Shown here in pieces: positions 7,119 to 14,712 of a stretch of 17,910 nt of DNA. The notes beneath the pieces are model-generated. The model made no database searches and was not told the DNA's origin. It saw only the letters and a program-made list of their open reading frames with translations. How positions within the stretch are numbered: the stretch's first letter is position 1; each line of letters begins with the position of its first letter. Origin of the DNA: Holophagaceae bacterium (GTDB lineage Bacteria > Acidobacteriota > Holophagae > Holophagales > Holophagaceae); NCBI GenBank assembly GCA_025353305.1, contig JANXQX010000098.1, positions 1-17,910 of the forward strand. Reading direction: 5' to 3'. Made by a program: the position numbers and the translations under genes.

Positions 7119-8096
7119 GAGATACCTCCCCGCGAAGCGGTCGGTCGCGGCGACCAGGGCCTTTGAATTGCCCGGCTCCGTGGCACTGTGCCCTGCATCG
7201 GGAACAATGACCAGTTCGGCTTCGGGCCAGGCGCGGTGGAGGTCCCAGGCATTCTTCATGGGGCACACCATGTCGTAGCGGCCCTGGACGATGACGCAGG
7301 GGATGTGGCGAATCTTGTCGACTTCCGCCAGCAGCTGGTCTTCCCGCTCGAGAAATCCCTTGTTCACGAAGTAGTAGCATTCGATGCGCGCAAAGGCCAG
7401 CGTGCTGTCCTCCTGCCCATAGCTCGCCGCGAAAGCGGGGTCCGGCAGCAGCTTGCTGGTGGCGCCCTCCCAGAGGCTCCAGGCCCTGGCGGCAGGCAGG
7501 TTGATTTCCGGATCCTCGCTGAAGAGCCGCTTCGCGTAGGCCGCCACCAGGTCACCGTGCTCGTCTGCGGGAATGGCCGCGAGGTAGTCCTCCCACAGCT
7601 CGGGGAATACTTTGGAAACGCCGCCGCCCCGGTAGAACCAGTCGATTTCGAAATCCCGGATCATGAAGATGCCCCTCAGCACCAGCTCTGAAACCGCGCC
7701 GGGATATTTTTCGGCGTAGGCGAGAGCGAGAGTCGAACCCCAGGAACCGCCGAAGACCTGCCATCGCTCGATGCCCAAGTGACTGCGCAGAGCCTCGATA
7801 TCCGCCACAAGATCCCAGGTGGTGTTCTCGCGAATCTCCGCATACGGTGTGCTCTGCCCGCAACCGCGCTGGTCCAGCAGGATGATGCGGTACTTGCGGG
7901 GATCGAAGAAGCAGCGGTTCCTTGGCCCCGTGCCGCCACCGGGCCCTCCGTGCAGAAAGATCACGGGCTTGCCGTCAGGGTTGCCGCTTTCCTCGAAATA
8001 GAGCTCGTGCAGATCCGACACCTTCAACCGCCCCGTCGCGTAGGGCTCGATGGGCGGATAGAGCCAAGTGAGAGGGTCTTTGCGAAGCGGCACCAT
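7113..8096 (-). CDS. pip: Proline iminopeptidase (peptidase family S33)
   Basis: An alpha/beta-hydrolase that removes N-terminal proline from peptides, normally cytoplasmic. The 327-residue length is close to the usual ~315. Diagnostic elements are the oxyanion loop 'FLHGGPGGGTGP', 'LLDQRGCGQSTPYAE', and the nucleophile elbow 'GGSWGSTLALAYAEKYP' with Ser118. Asp275 in 'GRYDMVCP' and His303 in 'DAGHSA' complete the triad. ATG 8096 has a strong AAGGAG site 3 nt upstream that overlaps the hemW stop codon. The gap to hemW is only 6 nt, so it is translated from the same message and is the last gene of the gmhA-DUF4124-hemW-pip run. Its final codons and stop fall within the 23-bp repeat shared with the antiporter gene. 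Confidence 0.93.
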   Translation of the reverse strand: MVPLRKDPLTWLYPPIEPYATGRLKVSDLHELYFEESGNPDGKPVIFLHGGPGGGTGPRNRCFFDPRKYRIILLDQRGCGQSTPYAEIRENTTWDLVADIEALRSHLGIERWQVFGGSWGSTLALAYAEKYPGAVSELVLRGIFMIRDFEIDWFYRGGGVSKVFPELWEDYLAAIPADEHGDLVAAYAKRLFSEDPEINLPAARAWSLWEGATSKLLPDPAFAASYGQEDSTLAFARIECYYFVNKGFLEREDQLLAEVDKIRHIPCVIVQGRYDMVCPMKNAWDLHRAWPEAELVIVPDAGHSATEPGNSKALVAATDRFAGRYLA

Positions 8097-8102
8097 AACT
8101 CC

Positions 8103-9215
8103 TTATACGAACGTGGAAAGGATTCCGTTGCTGAGCAGCATGCCCCGTTCCGAAAGCCTCATGTTTGAACCTTCGCGGATAACCAGGCCTCCCCGCTCGA
8201 GGGGCGCAAGCTGGGCTTCCCAGGTGTCGATCAGGGGTGACAGGTTTTTCGTTTCTGCCGCTTGCCGTAAAGCCTTCCAATCCACGCCGCGATGCAGCCG
8301 AAGGCCCAGCATGGGGATTTCCGCCAGCGACTCCGCCGCGTCCAGTTCCTGGATTTCCACGCCCGCCCGGCCATCCGCCCAGGCGGGGATATTGCCTTCC
8401 TCGGTCCATCGGAAATCGCCCAGGTGGGACGCTGCGCTGGGTCCGATGCCCAGGTAGGGCCGCCGCTCCCAGTAGCGCGAATTGTGCTTGGACTCGGCCC
8501 CCGGTCTGGCGTAATTGCTGATCTCGTAGGGTTCGAGCCCCAGGCGCGGTAATTCGATCTGCAAGGCCTCGAAAACAGTGGCTACTTCGTCCTCCGAGGG
8601 CAGTGCCAGGCGCCCGGCGTCGACATCCGCCTTGAGTGGACAATTCTTGTCCAAGTCCAACAGATAGATGCTCATGTGTTCAAGCCCGGTCGCCACCATG
8701 CGGCCTGCGTCATCGAGCACGCGGGACAAATCCTGGCCGGGAATGCCCACCATGAGATCTCCGCTGCGCCGTTGGAAGCCCGCCTGCCGCGCCAGCTCCA
8801 GGGCTTCCATGCCCGCCGCGCCATCGTGGATGCGGCCCAGCCGCTTCAGCAATGTATCATCCAGTGTCTGCACTCCCATACTGATGCGGTCCCATCCTAG
8901 CTGTCGCGCGCCCTGCAGCCATGCAGGATCCACTGTCCCGGGATTGGCTTCCAACGTAGCTTCCGTCAAGGGCGACAAATCGAAGGCTTCATGGGCTGCA
9001 TTCGTGAGCGCCGTCAGTGCTTTCAGGCTCAGCAAGGATGGCGTGCCCCCGCCCAGATACAGCGTGTCCACCTTCGGGTGTTCCAAGGCATCGCCCCAGC
9101 TCCGCACCTGCGCCACAAGCCGGGTTACGGTGGCGGGCTGCAGCGACTCGTCCCGGGTCGTGACAAAAGAACAATAAGTGCAGCGGTCCCGACAGAAGGG
9201 CAGGTGCAGGTACAA
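8103..9215 (-). CDS. hemW: HemW-like radical SAM heme chaperone
   Basis: A radical SAM protein of the HemW (formerly coproporphyrinogen-oxidase-like) family, which delivers heme to membrane proteins. The [4Fe-4S]/SAM motif is 'FCRDRCTYCSF' (Cys8, Cys12, Cys15 from the TTG start). Also seen are 'LYLGGGTPSLL' (SAM contact), 'ANPGTVDP', 'RISMGVQTLDD', 'LMVGIPGQ' and 'HNSRYWERRPYLGIGPSAAS', all HemW-like. The 370-residue length is normal. The start is unclear: TTG 9215 is the only ATG/GTG/TTG codon in the frame, yet family-like sequence ('PLGLYLHLPFC') extends upstream of it. A CTG at 9281 overlapping the upstream stop (CTGA) would add 22 residues. It is followed 6 nt later by the iminopeptidase gene. 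Confidence 0.92.
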   Translation of the reverse strand: MYLHLPFCRDRCTYCSFVTTRDESLQPATVTRLVAQVRSWGDALEHPKVDTLYLGGGTPSLLSLKALTALTNAAHEAFDLSPLTEATLEANPGTVDPAWLQGARQLGWDRISMGVQTLDDTLLKRLGRIHDGAAGMEALELARQAGFQRRSGDLMVGIPGQDLSRVLDDAGRMVATGLEHMSIYLLDLDKNCPLKADVDAGRLALPSEDEVATVFEALQIELPRLGLEPYEISNYARPGAESKHNSRYWERRPYLGIGPSAASHLGDFRWTEEGNIPAWADGRAGVEIQELDAAESLAEIPMLGLRLHRGVDWKALRQAAETKNLSPLIDTWEAQLAPLERGGLVIREGSNMRLSERGMLLSNGILSTFV

Positions 9216-9277
9216 ACCCAGCGGCTCTGCATGAGCAGCCTGGCGCAGTCTGAGGATATGCGCATCCAGGGCCTCGA

Positions 9278-10060
9278 TCAGGGATCCACCACCAGCTGCC
9301 GCAGCGCCTGCTTCATGGCCACTGCATCCAGAATGTATTTCCAGGGCAAGGAGGCGGCATGGGTGCCGTCGTCAAGGGCCCTGAGGCGAGCATTCAGGGT
9401 CTCCTTGTGGTCAGGGGACAGGGATTTCCCGCCGCCGAGATTCAGTTCCAGCAGCATCAGGTTCCCGGTCAGGCGCTGCACTTGGGCCTTATACACGAAG
9501 CGTGCCAGCGTCACTTGCGCAGAGACCATACCCAGCACCACGAAGAAAAGCATCATCAGGCCCTTCAAGACACCTTTCATTCTTGAAGCCAGGAGCCAGC
9601 CCAGCAGCACCAGCAACAGAAATGAGGCCAAAGGCAGCGCAGGCAGCACCCAAAGGCCACTGCCCCAGAAACTGTCCATGAAGATCCGATCCGCCGCGGC
9701 TTCCAGCTCCAGGCGATCCCCTTTGACGCGGGCATCGCCCAGGCTCTGGGCAAGCAGTTCCCAGAAACCCCGCTGGGACTCGGAGAGCGGCTGGTTCGGT
9801 GGCGCGGAGAGTTGCACGAGGGCCGGTATGGGCAAGGGCTTGGGGGGCTCTGGGGCCTTGGTGTTCTGCTCGGGCGGTATTCCGATGGCCGTAGCCCCCG
9901 GCGGAGGGGGCGTGGTTGTTATGTAGAGCCTTCCCTTGGCGTCTTTCCAGCGGTAGATCTGGGATTGGGCTGGCGCCGGTTTCTGGGCATACAGCTTCAA
10001 GCCGGGGTGCCCCAAGGCGGAAATCAGGAGCAGGAAGATCAAAACCCGTCGCATGGTCAT
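9278..10060 (-). CDS. DUF4124-domain membrane protein
   Basis: A 260-residue exported or membrane protein. It has a signal peptide (about 1-25), then a DUF4124-type motif '[20 protein letters not shown]' (about 35-54), a beta-rich module found at the N-terminus of many envelope proteins. A Pro-rich linker (about 60-95) follows, then two hydrophobic segments (about 139-160 and 165-187) and a soluble tail. Its molecular role is unknown. Its ATG overlaps the gmhA stop as ATGA, and its own TGA abuts hemW, so it is translationally coupled on both sides. A second in-frame ATG lies 2 codons downstream. Conservation of this coupling could hint at an envelope or cytochrome-related job beside HemW, but nothing in the protein shows that directly. 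Confidence 0.8.
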   Translation of the reverse strand: MTMRRVLIFLLLISALGHPGLKLYAQKPAPAQSQIYRWKDAKGRLYITTTPPPPGATAIGIPPEQNTKAPEPPKPLPIPALVQLSAPPNQPLSESQRGFWELLAQSLGDARVKGDRLELEAAADRIFMDSFWGSGLWVLPALPLASFLLLVLLGWLLASRMKGVLKGLMMLFFVVLGMVSAQVTLARFVYKAQVQRLTGNLMLLELNLGGGKSLSPDHKETLNARLRALDDGTHAASLPWKYILDAVAMKQALRQLVVDP

Positions 10061-10626
10061 GGTTCGAAGTGGGTGTCCAGAATCTCACACCAGAAGTGAT
10101 ACACCATCTGGTGGACCTCCTGGATGCGCGCGGTGATTGTGGATGGCACCACCAAGGCGTCATCCACCATGGATTTCAGCTTGCCACCATCCCGACCCAA
10201 CAGGCCCAAAGTGCGAACGCCCAGCTGCTGGGCGGATTCCACCGCCTTGATGACATTGGCGCTATTGCCCGAAGTGGAAATCCCTATGAGCAGGTCTCCT
10301 GGCCGGGCAAGGGCCTCGAGCTGGCGCGAGAAAACGAATTCGAACCCATAGTCGTTGCCGATGGCGGTGAGCAACGAGGTGTCCGTGGTGAGGGCAATGC
10401 CGGCCAGCGCCCTACGCTCCTTCAAATAACGCCCTGAAAGCTCCGCCGCCAGGTGCTGGGCATCCGCGGCACTGCCACCATTGCCACAAATCAGGATCTT
10501 GCAGCCCCGCCGCAACCGCTCGGCCATATCGTTGGCCTGAGCCAGGACATGATCCATCTCGGCATCGAAAAAGCTCTGCCGGAGCGCCGCCGAATCCTGG
10601 ACCAGCCGCATGAGATGAGTACGCAT
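10057..10626 (-). CDS. gmhA: Sedoheptulose-7-phosphate isomerase (SIS domain)
   Basis: Converts sedoheptulose 7-phosphate to D-glycero-D-manno-heptose 7-phosphate, the first step to ADP/GDP-heptose for lipopolysaccharide core or other glycans. The 189-residue SIS-domain protein shows '[20 protein letters not shown]', '[20 protein letters not shown]' and '[19 protein letters not shown]'. The metal/catalytic residues of E. coli GmhA (His61, Glu65, Gln172, His180) correspond to His58, Glu62, Gln169 and His177, all with the same offset of 3, which favours GmhA over the related DnaA-binding DiaA. ATG 10626 lacks a clear ribosome binding site, and Met6 is possible. It is the first gene of the minus-strand run and divergent from the cytochrome gene (about 60 nt). 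No other heptose genes are visible here. Confidence 0.92.
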   Translation of the reverse strand: MRTHLMRLVQDSAALRQSFFDAEMDHVLAQANDMAERLRRGCKILICGNGGSAADAQHLAAELSGRYLKERRALAGIALTTDTSLLTAIGNDYGFEFVFSRQLEALARPGDLLIGISTSGNSANVIKAVESAQQLGVRTLGLLGRDGGKLKSMVDDALVVPSTITARIQEVHQMVYHFWCEILDTHFEP

Positions 10627-10687
10627 GGGCTGGATTGTGGCAGCTTTCAGATGATGTTAGGGCCATCAGCTGGCAAACTCTCAAGTG

Positions 10688-11695
10688 ATGCTCGAATTTC
10701 TAGCCTTCAAACACCCCATGTTGGTCCACCTTCCAGTGGGAGCAGCCTTGCTGCTTCCCTTGGCACTGATCGCCGCGCAAAGGGCGGGCCGGGGCATCAA
10801 GCCTTGGTGGGTCACCTGCCGATACCTCGCCTGGGCCGGGCTCATGGGGCTGGCTTGCGCCATGGTCAGCGGGTGGCTATGGGCCCGCGAGCTGAACCTC
10901 ATCGCGCCCGGCAAATTGCTGGCGCCACATCTGCTCAAACCTTCAGCCGAACAATGGCTGCAGGTAGCCATCTGGAAACATCAGATGGCGGCGATCGCCT
11001 CTGCGGTGCTCGGCCTACTCACACTCATGGCCGCCTACCGCAAGCGACTGGAGCACCAGGGACTCGGACTGCTGGCTTTGTTCTTCGGGCTGCTTTGGTG
11101 CGGCGCCTCGCTCACGGCAGGATTCTACGGTGGCAAGATGACCCATCCGGCCATGGGCCTTCCCATGAGCAGCGGGCCTTCACAAGGAACACCCGCCACA
11201 GTTGCCGAACCCGCTGACCCGGAAGTGGACGCACCTTTGCGCGCACTGGATTACGGCAGCCTGGAACCGATTCAATCCGAGCCCGTGCGCTCCACCACCC
11301 ATGGCAACCGCTGGATCCGCGTATGGGTGACCCCTTCGGGTTCCGATGCCTACCGCGAGGGGAAACCCCTGCCACCCGGCGCCTACGCGGTCATGACCAG
11401 CCTGGAAGATCGTTGGGGGCGTCCGAGTTTTGAAAACGGCCCACTCTACTTCCTGGAGACCCTGGCCAACGGCAAGCCGAGCCTGGCCTACTACTGGCCG
11501 CGCGTGCCCGAAGCCAAGCGCGGCGAGACCGGAGGCCAGGCCTCGGCCTACTGGCGGGGCAATAATCCCAATCTGGAATCCTGCATGGGTTGCCACTTCA
11601 AGGGTCAGGCCCCCATGGACGAGCGCAGCAACTGGCGTGCGCCCCGTCGCATCAAACCCGAAGGCGAAGCTTCCAGCAGTGCCCCGACGGAATAG
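10688..11695 (+). CDS. DUF2231-like membrane domain fused to a c-type (P460-like) heme domain
   Basis: A 335-residue inner-membrane protein facing the periplasm. The first ~150 residues have four hydrophobic segments and begin with 'FKHPMLVHLPVGAALLLPLA', typical of DUF2231-type domains, where His residues may bind heme. After a linker, the C-terminal domain contains 'IRVWVTPSGSDAYREGKPLP', 'GAYAVMT' and 'GPLYFLET', and a single heme c motif 'CMGCHFKG' (Cys299, Cys302, His303). The order resembles cytochrome P460 (PF16694). P460 enzymes oxidise hydroxylamine, but P460-like domains are widespread with unknown substrates. A GTG 3 nt upstream (10685) is an alternative start. It is convergent with ftsK, with a long imperfect palindrome between them. 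Confidence 0.75.
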   Translation: MLEFLAFKHPMLVHLPVGAALLLPLALIAAQRAGRGIKPWWVTCRYLAWAGLMGLACAMVSGWLWARELNLIAPGKLLAPHLLKPSAEQWLQVAIWKHQMAAIASAVLGLLTLMAAYRKRLEHQGLGLLALFFGLLWCGASLTAGFYGGKMTHPAMGLPMSSGPSQGTPATVAEPADPEVDAPLRALDYGSLEPIQSEPVRSTTHGNRWIRVWVTPSGSDAYREGKPLPPGAYAVMTSLEDRWGRPSFENGPLYFLETLANGKPSLAYYWPRVPEAKRGETGGQASAYWRGNNPNLESCMGCHFKGQAPMDERSNWRAPRRIKPEGEASSSAPTE

Positions 11696-11706
11696 CCCAA
11701 CTGCTG

Positions 11707-11802
11707 GGCTGTAGGCCGTGGGCTGTAGGCTGTAGGCAGAACCCAACGGCTGGAACTCGGAAATCCGTTTCTCCTACAGCCCACCGCCTACCGCCTGCAG
11801 CC
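11707..11802. repeat. Heptameric imperfect palindrome between the cytochrome gene and ftsK
   Basis: The left arm 11707-11736 reads as 7-nt units GGCTGTA, GGCCGTG, GGCTGTA, GGCTGTA. The right arm 11773-11802 reads CCTACAG, CCCACCG, CCTACCG, CCTGCAG. The arms are complementary at 25 of 30 positions, several others being G-T, around a 36-nt loop. It lies between two convergent stop codons (11693-11695 and 11809-11811) and could act as a bidirectional terminator or RNA stabiliser. The same family recurs at 14508-14712. Confidence 0.8.
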
Positions 11803-11808
11803 TAGTTC

Positions 11809-14460
11809 TCAATCATCCCCCACCAGCACTTCACGGGGCTTCCCGGCCCCCCGGTCAGGGCCTACGATGCCCTCTTCTTCCATGCGGTCGATGAGCCGGG
11901 CTGCGCGGCCGTAGCCGATGTTCAGTTTGCGCTGAAGCAGACTGGTGCTGGCCTTGCGCTCCCGCTCCACCACGGCCACCGCACGGAGGTAGATATCGCT
12001 GTCGCCATTCGAGGAGGCTTCCCCACCCTCTTCGGCGGCGAGTTCTTCATCGGTTTCCATGGCGCTGATGAGCGCGAGGTTGTAATCCGGGCGGCCTCGT
12101 TCCTTGAGCCAGGTCACCAGGCCCAGCGTTTCTTCTTCGGTCAGGAAGGGCGCGTGGATGCGGTGGGGCCGCGCGCTTCCGGGGGCGAGGAACAGCGCGT
12201 CGCCCTTGCCCAGGAGTTGTTCGCCGCCGCTGCTGTCCAGGATGGTGCGGGAATCGATCTTGGTGTTCACGCGGTAGCTCAGGCGCGAAGGCAGGTTGGC
12301 CTTGATGACACCGGTGACAATGTCCACGCTCGGGCGCTGGGTGGCCAAGACCAAGTGGATGCCCACGGCGCGGGCTTTCTGGGCAATGCGGGCGATGCTG
12401 TCTTCCACCTCGCTGCGCGCCACCATCATCAGATCCGCCAGTTCGTCGATGATCACGACGACGAAGGGCAGCGGCTCCAACACCGCCGGGCGGTCCAGCC
12501 ATCGCGGGTTCGGCGTGCGGTCACCCAGCTCCACGACGCCGCCCGCACTACTGATTTTCGCGTTGAACTGCTCGAGATTGCGGACGCTCAAAAGGGCTAG
12601 CCGTCGATAGCGGTCCTCCATTTGCGCCACGACCCATTTCAGCACGCGGCCCGCTTCCTTCATGTCCGTGACCACCGGCGCCCAAAGGTGCGGAATATCT
12701 TCGTAGACGCCCAATTCCACCATCTTGGGATCCACCAGGATGAGCTTCACTTCAGAGGGCAGCGCGCGCATCAGGATCGAACAGATCATGGCGTTGACGC
12801 CGACGCTCTTGCCGCTGCCGGTGCTGCCGCCGATGAGCAGGTGGGGCATGCGGGTGAGATCGGCGACGATCGGATTGCCCGCGATGTCCTTGCCCATGGC
12901 AAGCAGCAGCAGCGATGTTCCGTCCTTGCTCCGGGGGTCGCGGAAAGCGGGCGAATCCAACACCTCGCGGAAGGTGATGGTTTCCCGGTGGGCATTGGGG
13001 ACCTCGATACCCACAAGGTTCTTGCCAGGAATGCGGTCGATGCGAACGGCTTCGGCCTTCAACGCCAGCGCCAGGTCGTCTTCCATGCCCAGCACTTTTG
13101 CGAGGGGCACGCCGGCATCCGGCTGGAATTCGTAGACCGTGACGACCGGTCCCGGCTGCATTCCCACCATCAGTCCCTTCACCTTGAACTCGGTGAGTTT
13201 CTGGCCAATGAGATCGCGAGTGGCTTCCAGGTCTTTTGGGTCAAGTCTTTGATGCAGGGCCGGGGGGTCGAAGAGCCTGCGCGGCGGCAGCTCCAGCCGA
13301 TCCGCGATGGAATTCAAAGCCGGCTTCAGTTTTCCGGAAGCGGCCATGGAATGGATGGTGGGGAGCGCGCCATTCGGACCATTCAATGGCTTCGCAGGAG
13401 TGGGTTCCATCAGCGGCAGGGGCTGTTGCTCTGAGACACGGCCGTATTTGTCGATCGTGGTACGAGCTTGCACCAGCGGTTTCCGGGGCGGCAATGGAGG
13501 TGGCAGATTGCGGAGCAGCGCAGGCTTGACCGGATGGGGCATTCGCGTGTTTGGCCCATTCGGCGGGGTCGTCAGGATGTCCGAGGGCGATAAATCCATG
13601 CCTTCCATGTTCACGGAATGGATGACCGGGTAGGAGAGTTCCTGGGGGATTTCCGGATGCTGCCTGCGGAATTCCGCGGATTCCCACTCGGCCTTTGAAA
13701 GTGCCGCTGATTGTTCTTCCAGCAACCGTTGCTGTTCAGCGATGAAGGCCAATTGCTGGGCATCCTGAATATCGAAATCCAGCAGGTTCTCCACGCCCTC
13801 ATTCTTCAGAAAGGGGCGCTTCACCACGCCGATGAATCCGCGCACACCGGTATGGACCCCCTTGGCCCCGCGCATCGGCAGCGGCTTCAGCAAGGGCCAG
13901 GCCTTTTCACCCATCCATCTTGCCAACAGCGAGGCCACGGCCCGGGTGAGCGCGGGCGCGAGAATGAGTGCCGAGATAAGGAACAAAAGCGCCATGACGA
14001 TAGGCAGGCCCCAACCCAGGAGACGCTGCAGAGGCGGGAACAGGATGGACCCGAGCCAGCCGCCCCATCGCAGGTCCATGGGGCTCATGCCGTCGCCGAG
14101 CGGGAATTTCCGGATGCCAAGGGCGCCTAGGGCGGTCCACACCACCAGGGCCAAGGATAACCAGGCGAGTCGCGGCGCGAGACATGCCAGCCATCGGGCA
14201 CCTTCATCATCGTTCACCGGAACCCAGCATTCCCACAGTATGTAGATCGGCACCAGCCAGGAACCGGAGCCCACCAGGGTCATCAGCACGCCCGCCAGGA
14301 TCGATCCAAAAGTTCCGCAGAGATTGTGCACGGGCTGCCCCAGATTGCCCGAAGCAAAGGGCATGGGATCCGTGGGGTGATAGCTCATGAGCGACAACAG
14401 CAGAATCAGTGCGAACACTGATGCCACCGCTTTCGCCAAGACCTCCCCCAACCCCTTCAA
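11809..14460 (-). CDS. ftsK: DNA translocase FtsK
   Basis: A septal, membrane-anchored hexameric ATPase that pumps chromosome ends apart and activates XerCD recombination at dif. The 883 residues comprise four N-terminal hydrophobic segments (about 12-27, 48-75, 95-115, 150-175), a Pro-rich linker (about 220-400), and the motor domain. Walker A is 'LIGGSTGSGKSVGVN' with Lys551 and Walker B is 'VVVIIDELADLMM' with Asp672-Glu673. The C-terminal winged-helix gamma domain is 'LQRKLNIGYGRAARLIDRM'. The start is TTG at 14460, supported by GGAG 5 nt upstream. No ATG sits near it. A 14-bp tandem array begins 48 nt upstream of the start, where the promoter would be expected. FtsK proteins of this short-linker SpoIIIE/FtsK size are common. 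Confidence 0.96.
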   Translation of the reverse strand: MKGLGEVLAKAVASVFALILLLSLMSYHPTDPMPFASGNLGQPVHNLCGTFGSILAGVLMTLVGSGSWLVPIYILWECWVPVNDDEGARWLACLAPRLAWLSLALVVWTALGALGIRKFPLGDGMSPMDLRWGGWLGSILFPPLQRLLGWGLPIVMALLFLISALILAPALTRAVASLLARWMGEKAWPLLKPLPMRGAKGVHTGVRGFIGVVKRPFLKNEGVENLLDFDIQDAQQLAFIAEQQRLLEEQSAALSKAEWESAEFRRQHPEIPQELSYPVIHSVNMEGMDLSPSDILTTPPNGPNTRMPHPVKPALLRNLPPPLPPRKPLVQARTTIDKYGRVSEQQPLPLMEPTPAKPLNGPNGALPTIHSMAASGKLKPALNSIADRLELPPRRLFDPPALHQRLDPKDLEATRDLIGQKLTEFKVKGLMVGMQPGPVVTVYEFQPDAGVPLAKVLGMEDDLALALKAEAVRIDRIPGKNLVGIEVPNAHRETITFREVLDSPAFRDPRSKDGTSLLLLAMGKDIAGNPIVADLTRMPHLLIGGSTGSGKSVGVNAMICSILMRALPSEVKLILVDPKMVELGVYEDIPHLWAPVVTDMKEAGRVLKWVVAQMEDRYRRLALLSVRNLEQFNAKISSAGGVVELGDRTPNPRWLDRPAVLEPLPFVVVIIDELADLMMVARSEVEDSIARIAQKARAVGIHLVLATQRPSVDIVTGVIKANLPSRLSYRVNTKIDSRTILDSSGGEQLLGKGDALFLAPGSARPHRIHAPFLTEEETLGLVTWLKERGRPDYNLALISAMETDEELAAEEGGEASSNGDSDIYLRAVAVVERERKASTSLLQRKLNIGYGRAARLIDRMEEEGIVGPDRGAGKPREVLVGDD

Positions 14461-14507
14461 ATCTTCTCCGTGGATACGGAATTGAGTGTATCTGAGGCCG
14501 GAGGCCT

Positions 14508-14644
14508 AGGCTGTGGGCATTGGGCTGTGGGCATTAGGCTGTGGGCATTAGGCTGTGGGCATTAGGCTGTGGGCATTAGGCTGTGGGCATTAGGCTGTGG
14601 GCATTAGGCTGTGGGCATTAGGCTGTGGGCATTAGGCTGTGGGC
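14508..14644. repeat. Tandem array of a 14-bp unit (two heptamers), nine full copies plus a partial
   Basis: The unit AGGCTGTGGGCATT occurs nine times in a row (14508-14633, the second copy starting with G instead of A), followed by a partial tenth copy and a degenerate tail. Each 14-mer is two 7-nt words, GGCTGTG and GGCATTA. It starts 48 nt upstream of the ftsK TTG on the minus strand. The near-identity of the copies points to recent slippage expansion. There are no spacers, so it is not a CRISPR array. Confidence 0.97.
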
Positions 14645-14660
14645 TGTGGGTTGTTTGGAA

Positions 14661-14677
14661 GCGGCCCATGGGGCCGC
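14661..14677. repeat. Perfect 7-bp GC hairpin inside the ftsK-upstream element
   Basis: GCGGCCC (14661-14667) pairs perfectly with GGGCCGC (14671-14677) around a 3-nt loop. It sits at the centre of the palindrome formed by the tandem array on one side and the right arm at 14682-14712 on the other, and would cap the larger stem. Confidence 0.6.
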
Positions 14678-14681
14678 GCCG

Positions 14682-14712
14682 CCTACTGCCTACCGCCCAC
14701 GGCCTACAGCCT
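14682..14712. repeat. Right arm of the heptameric palindrome upstream of ftsK
   Basis: Read as 7-nt words: CCTACTG, CCTACCG, CCCACGG, CCTACAG, CCT. Its reverse complement matches the left arm of the element at 11707-11736 at about 27 of 30 positions, so both belong to one family. It overlaps the last 2 bases of the stop codon of the deacetylase gene (14711-14713). It is partly complementary to the 14-bp array on the other side of the hairpin. Confidence 0.75.

Noticed and set aside
12622..13434. 270-codon plus-strand open frame inside ftsK
   Set aside because: Antisense to the conserved FtsK motor domain; His/Gln/Arg-rich translation without motifs.
14508..14644. Possible CRISPR array
   Set aside because: The 14-bp units are contiguous with no spacers, and no cas genes are present; it is a simple tandem repeat.
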